From Gallionellales bacterium GWA2_55_18 (GTDB lineage: Bacteria; Pseudomonadota; Gammaproteobacteria; Burkholderiales; Gallionellaceae): a DNA stretch of 43,575 nucleotides. The notes beneath the pieces were generated by a model, which saw nothing but the letters and a program-made list of their open reading frames with translations, ran no database searches and was not told where the DNA came from. Numbering within the stretch: position 1 is the stretch's first letter; the number at the start of each line of letters is the position of its first letter. Made by a program: the position numbers and the translations under genes. Below are positions 18,877 to 28,089 of this stretch, piece after piece. The stretch is taken from positions 1 to 43,575 of the forward strand of contig MGWP01000046.1 in NCBI GenBank assembly GCA_001801055.1. Reading direction: 5' to 3'.

Positions 18877-18908
18877 CGTAAACCGTGAAAAACTGTTCAC
18901 GGTTTACG
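18877..18908. promoter_or_regulatory. Perfect 13-bp inverted repeat between apbC and the cNMP-binding gene
   Basis: cgtaaaccgtgaa-aaactg-ttcacggtttacg. Confidence 0.7.
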
Positions 18909-18917
18909 ATTTTCCTA

Positions 18918-20009
18918 TCAGGTATTTTGTACCACGACTTTCGGGAATACGGTGCTGTGGCTCTGCGACATTTCCGCGATCTTGACCGCGATGCGCCGCG
19001 CGATCTGCTTGTATGTTTTCGCGATGTTGCCGTCCGGGTCGGCCACCACCGTCGGTTTGCCGGAATCGGTCTGTTCGCGGATGCGGATATCCAGCGGCAG
19101 GTTGCCGAGCAGTTCGGTGTTGTAGTCGGCGCACATCTTTTCGCCGCCGCCCGCCCCGAAAATATGCTCTTCATGACCGCATTTCGAGCAGATGTGGGTG
19201 CTCATGTTTTCCACGATGCCGACGATCTTGATGCCGACTTTTTCGAACATCTTGAGCCCCTTGCGCGCATCCATCAGCGCGATGTCCTGCGGGGTGGTCA
19301 CGATCACCGCGCCGGTGACCGGCACTTGTTGCGCCAGCGAAAGCTGGATGTCGCCGGTACCGGGCGGCAAATCCACGACCAGATAGTCGAGATCATCCCA
19401 GCGCGTCTGGCGCAATAATTGATCCAGCGCCTGCGTGACCATCGGGCCGCGCCAGATCATCGGCGTATCGTCGTTGGCGATGAGGAAGCCGATGGACATC
19501 GCCTGCAAGCCATGATTGGTCATCGGCTCCATGAGGGTGCCATCTGTAGCGGGCTGGCCGGAAATGCCCAGCATGGTCGGTTGCGAAGGCCCATAGATAT
19601 CGGCATCCAGCATGCCGACACGCGCGCCTTCGGCAGCCAGGGCCAAGGCGATATTCACCGCCGTGGTGGATTTGCCCACTCCGCCCTTGCCGCTCGCCAC
19701 CGCGATGATATTCTTCACCCCATCCACCAGTTTCGCGCCATGCTGCACTGCATGCGACACCACTTTGCTGGTTACGTTGGCGTTGACGTTGCCGACGCCG
19801 GGTAATGCGGCCTTGAGATGCGCTTCGACCGTTGCGCGGATCTCGCCCCATACGCTCTGGGCAGGGTAACCGAGCATGAGATCAAACGATACATCGTTGC
19901 CGCTGATCTTGATGTTCTTCAGGGATTTGCCGCTGGCGAAATCTTTCCTGGTGTTCGGGTCGATCAAATTCTTCAATGCGCCTTGTACATCGGCTTCGCT
20001 AAAACTCAT
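18918..20009 (-). CDS. apbC: Mrp/NBP35-family iron-sulfur cluster carrier ATPase
   Basis: IIAVASGKGGVGKSTTAVNIALALA, MLDADIYGPSQPTMLGI, CSKCGHEEHIFGAGGGEKM. Confidence 0.95.
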   Translation of the reverse strand: MSFSEADVQGALKNLIDPNTRKDFASGKSLKNIKISGNDVSFDLMLGYPAQSVWGEIRATVEAHLKAALPGVGNVNANVTSKVVSHAVQHGAKLVDGVKNIIAVASGKGGVGKSTTAVNIALALAAEGARVGMLDADIYGPSQPTMLGISGQPATDGTLMEPMTNHGLQAMSIGFLIANDDTPMIWRGPMVTQALDQLLRQTRWDDLDYLVVDLPPGTGDIQLSLAQQVPVTGAVIVTTPQDIALMDARKGLKMFEKVGIKIVGIVENMSTHICSKCGHEEHIFGAGGGEKMCADYNTELLGNLPLDIRIREQTDSGKPTVVADPDGNIAKTYKQIARRIAVKIAEMSQSHSTVFPKVVVQNT

Positions 20010-20125
20010 TATTCACTCCTGAAATCATATAAAAAACAAATTGTTACTTCTAAAATGGCAGCAGCCTGCCCCGTCATTTTAACTCAATGGCTGGCAGCCT
20101 GCCGGATTTGAAGAATTGAAGCGAT

Positions 20126-20533
20126 TTAGCCGTGCCCGCAGCCGCTTCCGCAGCCGCCCTTCGGTTCAGGTTCGCTGCCGGGTTCGCGGCTACCTCCGGC
20201 GGTAGCCAGACGCTCCAGATAGTTTTGCCACAGGTCGGCCTGGTGCTGGCCTAGTTCGTGGAGGTAATCCCAAGTATAAAGACCGGAGTCGTGCCCATCG
20301 TCATAGACGATCTTCATTGCATAACTGCCAACGGGAAGAACTTCGAGTACCCCCACGTCTTTTTTGCCCACCTGCAAGGTTTCCTGGCCGGGGCCATGCC
20401 CCCTTACCTCGGCAGACGGCGAATAAACCCGCAAAAGCTCATAGGGCAGTTGAAAGCACGCACCATCGTCAAATGCGATTTCGAGCAAGCGGGATTGTTG
20501 ATGTAATTTAATTTCCGTAGGGTGTCCTGACAT
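20126..20533 (-). CDS. DUF971 domain protein (gamma-butyrobetaine hydroxylase-like N-terminal fold)
   Basis: TEIKLHQQSRLLEIAFDDGACFQLPYELLRVYSPSAEVRGHGPGQ...YAMKIVYDDGHDSGLYTWDYLHELG. Confidence 0.9.
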   Translation of the reverse strand: MSGHPTEIKLHQQSRLLEIAFDDGACFQLPYELLRVYSPSAEVRGHGPGQETLQVGKKDVGVLEVLPVGSYAMKIVYDDGHDSGLYTWDYLHELGQHQADLWQNYLERLATAGGSREPGSEPEPKGGCGSGCGHG

Positions 20534-20780
20534 GATTCCAGATTTGCTCCATAAAAAGTATTGTGCGGCAGATTCGTTGCTGCGGAATAATTATACTTCA
20601 GCAGCTAAAACTTTAATGTTGCTTCCATCATTCAACTCAAGGTAATTGCATTAAATCTAACTCGCTTTGAATCTATTGAGCATTACATAATTCGCGACAT
20701 CCACTCCGTTCGGGCTGAGCCAAGTAAGCCCCGCATACGCGAGGCAAGGCGTGAACAAGAAACAGGAAGAATCTCAATAA

Positions 20781-20828
20781 ACCCACTCCCCTCCCCATTG
20801 TCAAGGGGAGGCCGGGAGGGAGGGGTTT
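20781..20828. repeat. C/G-rich palindromic repeat, intergenic copy
   Basis: acccactcccctccccattgtcaaggggaggccgggagggaggggttt. Confidence 0.7.
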
Positions 20829-21064
20829 GAGCCTGATGGCTGCTGTTCGATTATTCTCTGCGTTTTGCAGCTCATTGATACGTACAGCTATAAAAAACTG
20901 TTTCTTGAGAGGTATCGAAGCCTATGGCTACGCACAAGCCGACCCTTCGATACATCAGAGTGAACGGTGTAATGAATTATGTAGTGCTCAATAGAAAGCG
21001 CAGTTGAGGGGTAGTTACCCTGATTTTAGAAATTCCCTATAGTCGTCATTATCTGTAATTTGAG

Positions 21065-21649
21065 CTAAGTGAAATTCTTTGCCACGAAATCCCAATTAAC
21101 CAGATTATTGAGGAGGGTCTCGACGTACTTTGGACGCTGGTTGCGGTAGTCGATGTAATAGGCATGTTCCCACACGTCCACGCACAGCAGAGCCTTGTCG
21201 CCGGTGGTCAGCGGCGTACCGGCTGCGCCCATGTTGACGATGTCCACACTGCCGTCGGCCTTCTTCACCAGCCAGGTCCAGCCGGAGCCGAAGTTGCCCA
21301 CGGCGGAAGTCTGGAGGGTCTTCTTGAAATCATCGAAGCTACCCCACTTCTTGTTGATTGCCTCAGCCAGCGTGCCGGTGGGTGCGCCACCGCCGTTCGG
21401 CTTCATGCAGTTCCAGAAGAAACTGTGGTTCCACACTTGCGCGGAATTGTTGTAGATACCGCCTGCGGGAGCCTTCCTGATGATGGCTTCCAGATCGAGG
21501 TTCTCGTACTCGGTGCCTTTGATCAGGTTGTTGAGATTTGTGACATAGGCCTGATGGTGCTTGGCGTAATGGTATTCAAAAGTTTCCTTGGACATATGCG
21601 GTTGCAGCGCGTCCATGGCGTAGGGTAATGCAGGCAGGGTATGTTCCAT
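21065..21649 (-). CDS. sodB: Iron superoxide dismutase
   Basis: LPALPYAMDALQPHMSKETFEYHYAKHHQAYVTNLN, DVWEHAYYIDYRNQRPKYVE. Confidence 0.97.
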   Translation of the reverse strand: MEHTLPALPYAMDALQPHMSKETFEYHYAKHHQAYVTNLNNLIKGTEYENLDLEAIIRKAPAGGIYNNSAQVWNHSFFWNCMKPNGGGAPTGTLAEAINKKWGSFDDFKKTLQTSAVGNFGSGWTWLVKKADGSVDIVNMGAAGTPLTTGDKALLCVDVWEHAYYIDYRNQRPKYVETLLNNLVNWDFVAKNFT

Positions 21650-21825
21650 TGCAGTCTCCTTAAGGAAGTGAACTTCGGGTGGTAACTGATTCTAGCCAAA
21701 TTGCCGGTGGCAAACAATTATTGTTGTGAATCTATTTCCTGTTCCTTGCAAAGGGTAGCATGATGACATGGTCGCACCCCCCATAAATCTGCTGCTCCAT
21801 CTCGTGCAATACCCCAACAGCAGGC

Positions 21826-21869
21826 GTAGGGTGCATTTCATGCACCATGGTGCGCATAGCGCACCCTAC
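21826..21869. repeat. Palindromic repeat (gtagggtgc...gcgcaccctac) overlapping the addA-like stop codon
   Basis: gtagggtgcatttcatgcaccatggtgcgcatagcgcaccctac. Confidence 0.85.
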
Positions 21870-24800
21870 ACTTCGCTGAACACCCCATCTGCAAATAGCA
21901 GCGCGCAGCGCACCGCCTTGCCCGCATACACGGCTTGCATCGCGCTGCGGTATTCATCCATCTGTGCGCGGTAACGTGCCGCATCTTCGCTGCCGCCCAG
22001 TTTGTAATCCAGCACCCACACCTCATCGTCAAATTCCACTAGCCGGTCGATGCGCTTCATTTCGCCGCGCGAATTGACATAGGACATTTCATTGCAAGCA
22101 CTGCGATAATATTGAGGAACGAAGTAACGTTGCAAATCCGGCAGCGCGAGCAGATGCTGCGCTTGTTGCCAGAGGGCGCCCATTTCATCGGATGGAATCC
22201 CGCAACGTGCTTGCAGTTCACTCTTGTCGCTTATCGCCTGCGGCGAAATCATGTGTTGCAGCAGCGCATGCAGCCAAGTGCCACGGCGCTGTTCTGCGGT
22301 TGCGCGCGGCACCTGTTGCCCGGTCGGCAGCGGGCGCAACAATGCCGCATTCACTTTTACGGACAGCCTTTCCTGCACGGATGCAACTCTGCTTGCCTCG
22401 GCCAGCAAGGGGTTGCCGCCCTGCGCCACAGCCTGCGCAACCCTTCCATACCAGGATGTCTCTGCCGGTTCGCCGTTGCCGCTCACCAGCAAGGCCTGCT
22501 TGGCGCGCGTCATCGCGACGTACAACAGGTTCATTTCTTCGCGCCGCGCGTAGGCCTCATCGGAATCGAAGTAAGGCGTGCGCTTCGCACCGCGCCCGCG
22601 CTTGTCGCTGAACAGGGAGAAATGCGCCGGGCGCGGTTCGTCGGGTTGCCAGTCAAGCAGCACACCGTAGCTGTCGGTTTTGCGTTGTGTGTCATTGGCG
22701 TCCAGAATCCACACGATGGGCGCTTCCAGCCCTTTGGCCTCATGCACGGTGTAAATGCGTAACGCGTTGCCGACTTCGCCAATCTTGCCCTCGTCCGGCG
22801 ATTCATTTTCCGCCGCGCGCAATTCGCGCAACTCGGCAAGAAAGCGCGGCAGGCTGGGATAGCGCCCGGCATCCACGTTGAGCGCGATTTCCATGAAGGC
22901 TTGCAGGTTGGCGCGCACCGTTTCATGCAGCTCGGCAGGCAGTGCCGCCGCGTAGCGGTGCACCAGATCGCCCTCGAAATAAATGCGGTCGAGCAGGTCA
23001 TGCACCGGCAACTTGTCAGCCAGTTGCAGCCAGCCATGCAGCAGGCGATGGGCGCGTTGCAATTCGGCGGATGCTGTGCCATTTTCGGCAACATGTTTCA
23101 GGCGTGCCCACCAGCGAAACCCCTCCCCAGCCCTCCCCTTGTCATGGGAGGGTGCGCACATCATGTTGTTGTCGCCAACCGGCTCCCTCCCTGACAAGGG
23201 AGGGTTGGGGAGGGGTTGGGTTTCCGCGAGACACATCAAATCTTCATCGCTGCAAGAGAATATCGGCGAGCGTAGCGCCTGTGCCAGTTCGAGATCGGCA
23301 AACGGGGTAATCAGGAAAGTCAGCAACGCCTGAATATCTTCCGCTTCCAGCGTATCAAGGAGTCCGCCACGCCGCGAGGTTAAAAACGGGATGTGCCGCG
23401 CGCGCAACGCGTGTTCGTAAATGCGCAGATGGGTGCGTTTTCGCACCAGCACCATGATGTCGCGATATTCGGCGCGTCGCGTCGTGCCTCCCTCCTCTTG
23501 CACGCTCCAGTTCGCCACGATATTGGCGATGTGTGCGGCGAATTGTTCGGCTTCAATTTCGCGTGCGCCACTTTCGTTTTCTGTACGCGGGGTGGTGAGC
23601 GGGTTGCGCAAGTTTAGCTCTTCGCATACACCCTCTCCCCCAGCCACTCCCCCAGCCCCTCCCCCGCCTGCGGGGGAGGGGAGTGGTTCAGCAAGCGGCA
23701 GCACTTCGACGTGGCCGGGCAAATCCTGATGGTGGGCGACATGCTCCGCGAAATCCTCGAAGCCATCCGGCAACGAGGCGAACACGCCGTTCACCGCACC
23801 CAGCACCGCCGGGGCATTGCGCCGCGTCTCGTTCTGCGTGAGGTAATGCGCGCCAAACTCCTGTTGCAGAAATTCGCGCACCACGCCGAACAGGCGCGCA
23901 TCGGCGCGGCGGAAGCGGTAGATGGATTGTTTGGGGTCGCCCACCACGAACACGGTGGGGCGCGCATCTACTGCTGCTGCGGCTCCAAACCACGCTTGCA
24001 GGATCTGCCATTGCAACGGGTTGGTGTCCTGGAATTCGTCCAGCAGCACATGCTTGTAGCGGCTATCCAGCTTGTATTGCATGTACTCGGCGCAGTCGCT
24101 TTGGTTGAGCAGGCGGCACACCTGCCACTCCAGATCGGTGAAGTCCATCTGCTGCGAGCGCAGCTTCAGTTCCTGATAGTGGCTCAGCAGTGCCGCACCG
24201 CAATGCAGCGCGGCCTGGTTCATGCGCAAGGTTGTTTGCTCGGTTAATACATCGCGCACGGATTGCAGCCTGCCGAACAACGTGTCGCGCGCTAGCAGAA
24301 AGGTTTCCGCATTCTGTTTTTTGGTCGGCTTGAAACTGCGCGGCTCGTCTGCCTGGGTGTATAACGCAAGCGACAATGCGGCAAAGCGTTCATGGACATC
24401 AGCCAATCCCCATGCGGCTTGCAGCTTGTCGGCATTATTGCACTGCACCTCCGTACCGGTCGCTAGCGCCTGCGCAAAAACATAAACGGCGGATTGCAGC
24501 GAAGCATCGGCACAGGCATCGGCAATCGGGTCGGCATCCATATCCACTTCTAATTCGTTGCGCAATTGCTCTACAGCCCATGCCACTTCATCACGCTCCC
24601 CTCTCCCGCTTGCGGGAGAGGGGCTAGGGGAGAGGGCTGCGGAGTACGCCCACCACTCGGCGCGCTTATGCACAAAATTTTCCAGCAGCGCACGCGTGCT
24701 GGGCAGGCCGTATTCGGTAAACAGCCATTGCATGAACTGCGCGGTTTCGCCATCTGGCGCGGCACGCAGGCTGTCGGCAAAGGCATGCCACGCCTCGTCG

Positions 24801-25237
24801 CGCAATGCCGATGTACGCTCCAGCAATTGCATGCCGACCGGCACCCCGGCATTCAGCGGCGCGCGCTGGATGATCTGCATGAACCAGCCGTGGAAGGTGT
24901 TGATGGTGATGGCCGGCTGCGCCAGCAATGCATCGCGGTACAAGCCGCGCGCGCGGCACAGCATAGCGTCGTCGATGCCATCAAGGGCGCGTTCGCGCAG
25001 AAATTCGCGCACACTGCCATCGTCCTGCACGGCCAGCAGATGCAGCCATTCGTGCAGCCGCGCCTGCATCTCCTGCGCGGCCTTGCGCGTGAAGGTGATG
25101 GCAAGAATCTCGCCGGGTTTCACGCCATCCAGCAGCAGGCGCACGATGCGCGATACCAGCAGCCAGGTCTTGCCGCTGCCCGCGCAGGCTTCGACCACGA
25201 CGCTGTTTTGGGGGTTGAGGGCAAGATGGTTATTCAT
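21866..25237 (-). CDS. addA: AddA-type UvrD/Rep-superfamily helicase-nuclease subunit
   Basis: Walker A VVEACAGSGKTWLLVSRIVRLLLDG, LLDEFQDTNPLQWQIL, GDPKQSIYRFRRAD, YVAMTRAKQALLVSG, C-terminal nuclease motif IDRLVEFDDEVWVLDYKLGG. Confidence 0.9.
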   Translation of the reverse strand: MNNHLALNPQNSVVVEACAGSGKTWLLVSRIVRLLLDGVKPGEILAITFTRKAAQEMQARLHEWLHLLAVQDDGSVREFLRERALDGIDDAMLCRARGLYRDALLAQPAITINTFHGWFMQIIQRAPLNAGVPVGMQLLERTSALRDEAWHAFADSLRAAPDGETAQFMQWLFTEYGLPSTRALLENFVHKRAEWWAYSAALSPSPSPASGRGERDEVAWAVEQLRNELEVDMDADPIADACADASLQSAVYVFAQALATGTEVQCNNADKLQAAWGLADVHERFAALSLALYTQADEPRSFKPTKKQNAETFLLARDTLFGRLQSVRDVLTEQTTLRMNQAALHCGAALLSHYQELKLRSQQMDFTDLEWQVCRLLNQSDCAEYMQYKLDSRYKHVLLDEFQDTNPLQWQILQAWFGAAAAVDARPTVFVVGDPKQSIYRFRRADARLFGVVREFLQQEFGAHYLTQNETRRNAPAVLGAVNGVFASLPDGFEDFAEHVAHHQDLPGHVEVLPLAEPLPSPAGGGGAGGVAGGEGVCEELNLRNPLTTPRTENESGAREIEAEQFAAHIANIVANWSVQEEGGTTRRAEYRDIMVLVRKRTHLRIYEHALRARHIPFLTSRRGGLLDTLEAEDIQALLTFLITPFADLELAQALRSPIFSCSDEDLMCLAETQPLPNPPLSGREPVGDNNMMCAPSHDKGRAGEGFRWWARLKHVAENGTASAELQRAHRLLHGWLQLADKLPVHDLLDRIYFEGDLVHRYAAALPAELHETVRANLQAFMEIALNVDAGRYPSLPRFLAELRELRAAENESPDEGKIGEVGNALRIYTVHEAKGLEAPIVWILDANDTQRKTDSYGVLLDWQPDEPRPAHFSLFSDKRGRGAKRTPYFDSDEAYARREEMNLLYVAMTRAKQALLVSGNGEPAETSWYGRVAQAVAQGGNPLLAEASRVASVQERLSVKVNAALLRPLPTGQQVPRATAEQRRGTWLHALLQHMISPQAISDKSELQARCGIPSDEMGALWQQAQHLLALPDLQRYFVPQYYRSACNEMSYVNSRGEMKRIDRLVEFDDEVWVLDYKLGGSEDAARYRAQMDEYRSAMQAVYAGKAVRCALLFADGVFSEV
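23118..23222. repeat. In-frame C/G-rich palindromic double repeat inside addA
   Basis: cccctccccagccctccccttgtcatgggaggg...tccctccctgacaagggagggttggggagggg; translated as LPNPPLSGREPVGDNNMMCAPSHDKGRAGEGF. Confidence 0.85.
23631..23688. repeat. In-frame C/G-rich palindromic repeat inside addA
   Basis: ccctctcccccagccactcccccagcccctcccccgcctgcgggggaggggagtgg; translated as PLPSPAGGGGAGGVAGGEGV. Confidence 0.8.
24595..24636. repeat. In-frame C/G-rich palindromic repeat inside addA
   Basis: gctcccctctcccgcttgcgggagaggggctaggggagaggg; translated as ALSPSPSPASGRGER. Confidence 0.85.
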
Positions 25238-25264
25238 GGAATCTCAGCATGCCGCAGTTAAAAC

Positions 25265-25342
25265 AAACCCCTCCCAACCTCCCCTTATCAGGGGAGGAGC
25301 CGTATTGCTCTCCCCCTGACAAGGGGGAGTTGGAGGGGGTTT
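25265..25342. repeat. C/G-rich palindromic double repeat in the addB-addA intergenic gap
   Basis: aaacccctcccaacctccccttatcaggggaggagccgtattgctctccccctgacaagggggagttggagggggttt. Confidence 0.85.
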
Positions 25343-25360
25343 GATTTTTTTCAATCATCA

Positions 25361-28084
25361 CTACTCATCCCACTCACTCTTGCGGCATAACCCGCGCATC
25401 TCGCAATACGCGCAGGCTTCATCCACACCGTGTGCGGGCATGGCCGCACCCCCGCGCATCTGCGCAAACACCTCCAGCAGCCGCTCGATGTTGGCCTGCG
25501 CCAGTTCCGGCAAATCCTGCGGCGGCGCAACGGCAACCACCTTGTCTTTCTCGATGCTGATGAAGGCCGCTTCGTCGGCCTCGTACACATGGGCATAGCA
25601 GGGCAGTTGCACGTCCTCTCCCGCCTCCTTGAGCTTGTTGCGCAGCCGGGTCGCTTCCATCATCTTATAGTCCAGCACACGGCACTCGCTTTCCCGCGCG
25701 TCCACGCGGTCGATGCGCCCGTGCAGGATCAGCTCATCGGTCAACGGCAACTCGAACGGCACTTCGCCGTTTTGATAACGCCAGCCTTCCGCCTCGCTTT
25801 TCAGTTGTGCGTCGAGATAGGCCGGGATTGCCTGCTGCCAGCGCAGCAGCCAGGCGCGCGCCAAGTAGTCGCGTTCCACGGCGGGTGCAAACACCTCGCT
25901 GCTGATGTGCCGCAACGCATCTTCCAATGCTGATCGGGAATGTTCGGCCAGCACCGGAAACTGCTGATGGAAGCGATGCAAAATGTCATGCACCCACTCG
26001 CCGTAATCGCGCTTCTCCACGCCCTCGCGCACTTCGTCCAGCTCGTTGAGGCGCAGCATATGGCGCGCATAAAACTGGTACGGGCAGGCGACCAGACTGT
26101 TGTAGCCGCTGGCTGAAATACGGCTTGGGATAAGGTCTTGCGGCACGGCAGGCGCGGGCATCGCAGCCCCTTGTGGCAACGGAAAATCCGCGCCGCGCAC
26201 CTGCGCATCCTCCAGTAGCCCGCCCAACTCGCGCTCCGCCAGATCATCGCCGTAAGCCAGCTCATGCAACGCGCGCAGCATTTCGAGGTAAGGGCTCGGC
26301 AGATTTTTCTCTCCGCTTTTGCTCGCCTGCCAGGTGGCCAGCACGGTGTCGTTCATGGCCAGCAGCGTCAGCAGATCATCGCGCTGCTGCGCTAGTTGGC
26401 ATTCGCGTGTCGGCAGGCCGAGCGTGTTGCGCACCGCATCGTTGAACCACACGCTGCCGTTGTCCGAACCGGGTAAATGCGACGCATCGGCGCCAAGCAG
26501 CAGCACCGCATCGAAGCTGCGCCAACGCGTGGCGGCGAGATGGGTGAGCAACACCGGGCTGTCGATCGAGGAGTCGCGAAAGGTATGCGCATCGAGTTGC
26601 TGCGCAAGCCAGTGCCGCCACTCGGCGCGGCTGAAACGCGTGTTGTCCGCCGCCAGTTCCTGCTGCCAGGTTTGCAGCGCCTGCAACAATTGCGCGCCCG
26701 CCGCGTCCGTCGCCAAGCCTTGCGTAACACCGAGGATCGACAAGCTATCATCCAGCGCGCGCAGCCAGCCGCCCAGCGTATCGCTGTTTTTGCGCAGTGC
26801 CTCCGCCGCCTGGCGCAGCCGCGCCAGCGCCGTTTGCACTTCATTCTCACCGTGTGCCAGATCGAGGAAGGCATCGAGGTGCGACGCCACGCCATGCTTG
26901 CGCACCAGTTGTTCGAGCTGATATACCGCCTGTTTGCGCACGCTCGCATTCTGATCGGCGAAGATGAACGGCGACTTGAGTAGGTCGAGCAAATCCTGGT
27001 AATAAAAATCGCTTTGCAACGCATCCAGCCAGCGCATCAGCACCGTGCTTACCGCCAGCGTGGACATCGTCCAACCGCTTTCGTCGCGCACCAGCACCCC
27101 GGCGCGCTCCAGCAGCGCGCGTACGCGCCGCGCCACCAGCCGGTCTTGCGCGACAATGGCGATATTTTGCTTGCCCGCCAGCAGCCAGCGTCGCACCTGC
27201 ACCTCGGCGGCGCGCGCCTCCTGTTCCAGGCCGTGCGCGCCGAACAGGCGCAGATGTTCGGTTAGTAAAGCTTGGGGAAAGTATTCGCGTAGATGGGCGG
27301 CTTGATCGCGTAAACCACCTCTCTCCCCACCCCTCTCCCCAACCCTCTCCCATTGAGGGGAGAGGGAGCACAGCACGGCACAACTCGCATCGTTCTTCAT
27401 CATCTCGCGCAAATCAAAAACCACAACCGGCGCGCGCTCCGCATACGCCTCCAGAAAGCGCGCTTCCGGCACGGCAAGACTGGAGGCTAGCAACACATAC
27501 AACGGCGCATCCGCCTGCCGCGCAAGCTGCGCCAAACGCTGCTGATATGCACGCGCGGCATCCAGCTCGCCGCTGGCACTCATCGCGTACCACAGTTCAT
27601 GCACCACATGCGCCTCGAACTGCGTCGCGGTGTTGCGTTTGGCCTGATAGGCACGCTCCAGTTGCGCGAGAAAATCTTCTTCGCCCTGCGGTAGCAGGAC
27701 ATGGTGCCGCGTCAATTCGTCCAGCAGTCCAAGCAACTCACTGGCGATGCTCCACAGGTCGGCGTCGGCAAACCAGCGGCGCGTGCGTAGCGCCTGATAC
27801 AGGGCGGTGGCGCGGCAAGTGTCCGGGGTAATGGATTGGTCGATGGAAACAGATTGCGCCCAGTCGTTGAGCGTAACCATTCGGGGTAGCAATAATGCGG
27901 GTTGCTGCGCTGAACGGGCGAGGGCTTGTACCAGCGGCTGCGTCACATGATAGTTGGGCAGCAGCACGACGGCGCGGCGCAGGTCGGGAATTTCATGCAC
28001 GTGCTGCGCCAGTATTTGGCGCGCGACGCTGTCAAAAAAGACAGCGGATGCTTTTTGTATGCTGTGGTTGTTGGCTGGTTGCAT
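25361..28084 (-). CDS. addB: AddB-type PD-(D/E)XK nuclease/helicase-like subunit
   Basis: LIPSRISASGYNSLVACPYQFYARHMLRLNELDE, GRIDRVDARESECRVLDYKMM, C-terminal Cys cluster ACAYCEMRGLCRKSEWDE (AddB-like Fe-S ligands). Confidence 0.88.
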   Translation of the reverse strand: MQPANNHSIQKASAVFFDSVARQILAQHVHEIPDLRRAVVLLPNYHVTQPLVQALARSAQQPALLLPRMVTLNDWAQSVSIDQSITPDTCRATALYQALRTRRWFADADLWSIASELLGLLDELTRHHVLLPQGEEDFLAQLERAYQAKRNTATQFEAHVVHELWYAMSASGELDAARAYQQRLAQLARQADAPLYVLLASSLAVPEARFLEAYAERAPVVVFDLREMMKNDASCAVLCSLSPQWERVGERGGERGGLRDQAAHLREYFPQALLTEHLRLFGAHGLEQEARAAEVQVRRWLLAGKQNIAIVAQDRLVARRVRALLERAGVLVRDESGWTMSTLAVSTVLMRWLDALQSDFYYQDLLDLLKSPFIFADQNASVRKQAVYQLEQLVRKHGVASHLDAFLDLAHGENEVQTALARLRQAAEALRKNSDTLGGWLRALDDSLSILGVTQGLATDAAGAQLLQALQTWQQELAADNTRFSRAEWRHWLAQQLDAHTFRDSSIDSPVLLTHLAATRWRSFDAVLLLGADASHLPGSDNGSVWFNDAVRNTLGLPTRECQLAQQRDDLLTLLAMNDTVLATWQASKSGEKNLPSPYLEMLRALHELAYGDDLAERELGGLLEDAQVRGADFPLPQGAAMPAPAVPQDLIPSRISASGYNSLVACPYQFYARHMLRLNELDEVREGVEKRDYGEWVHDILHRFHQQFPVLAEHSRSALEDALRHISSEVFAPAVERDYLARAWLLRWQQAIPAYLDAQLKSEAEGWRYQNGEVPFELPLTDELILHGRIDRVDARESECRVLDYKMMEATRLRNKLKEAGEDVQLPCYAHVYEADEAAFISIEKDKVVAVAPPQDLPELAQANIERLLEVFAQMRGGAAMPAHGVDEACAYCEMRGLCRKSEWDE
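27317..27366. repeat. In-frame C/G-rich palindromic repeat inside addB
   Basis: cctctctccccacccctctccccaaccctctcccattgaggggagaggg; translated as SLSPQWERVGERGGERGG. Confidence 0.85.
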
Positions 28085-28089
28085 TGTGT

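Noticed and set aside
23118-25342. Possible CRISPR array because of repeated C/G-rich palindromes
   Set aside because: Copies are irregularly spaced, variable in sequence and embedded in coding frame; no cas genes and no regular spacers.
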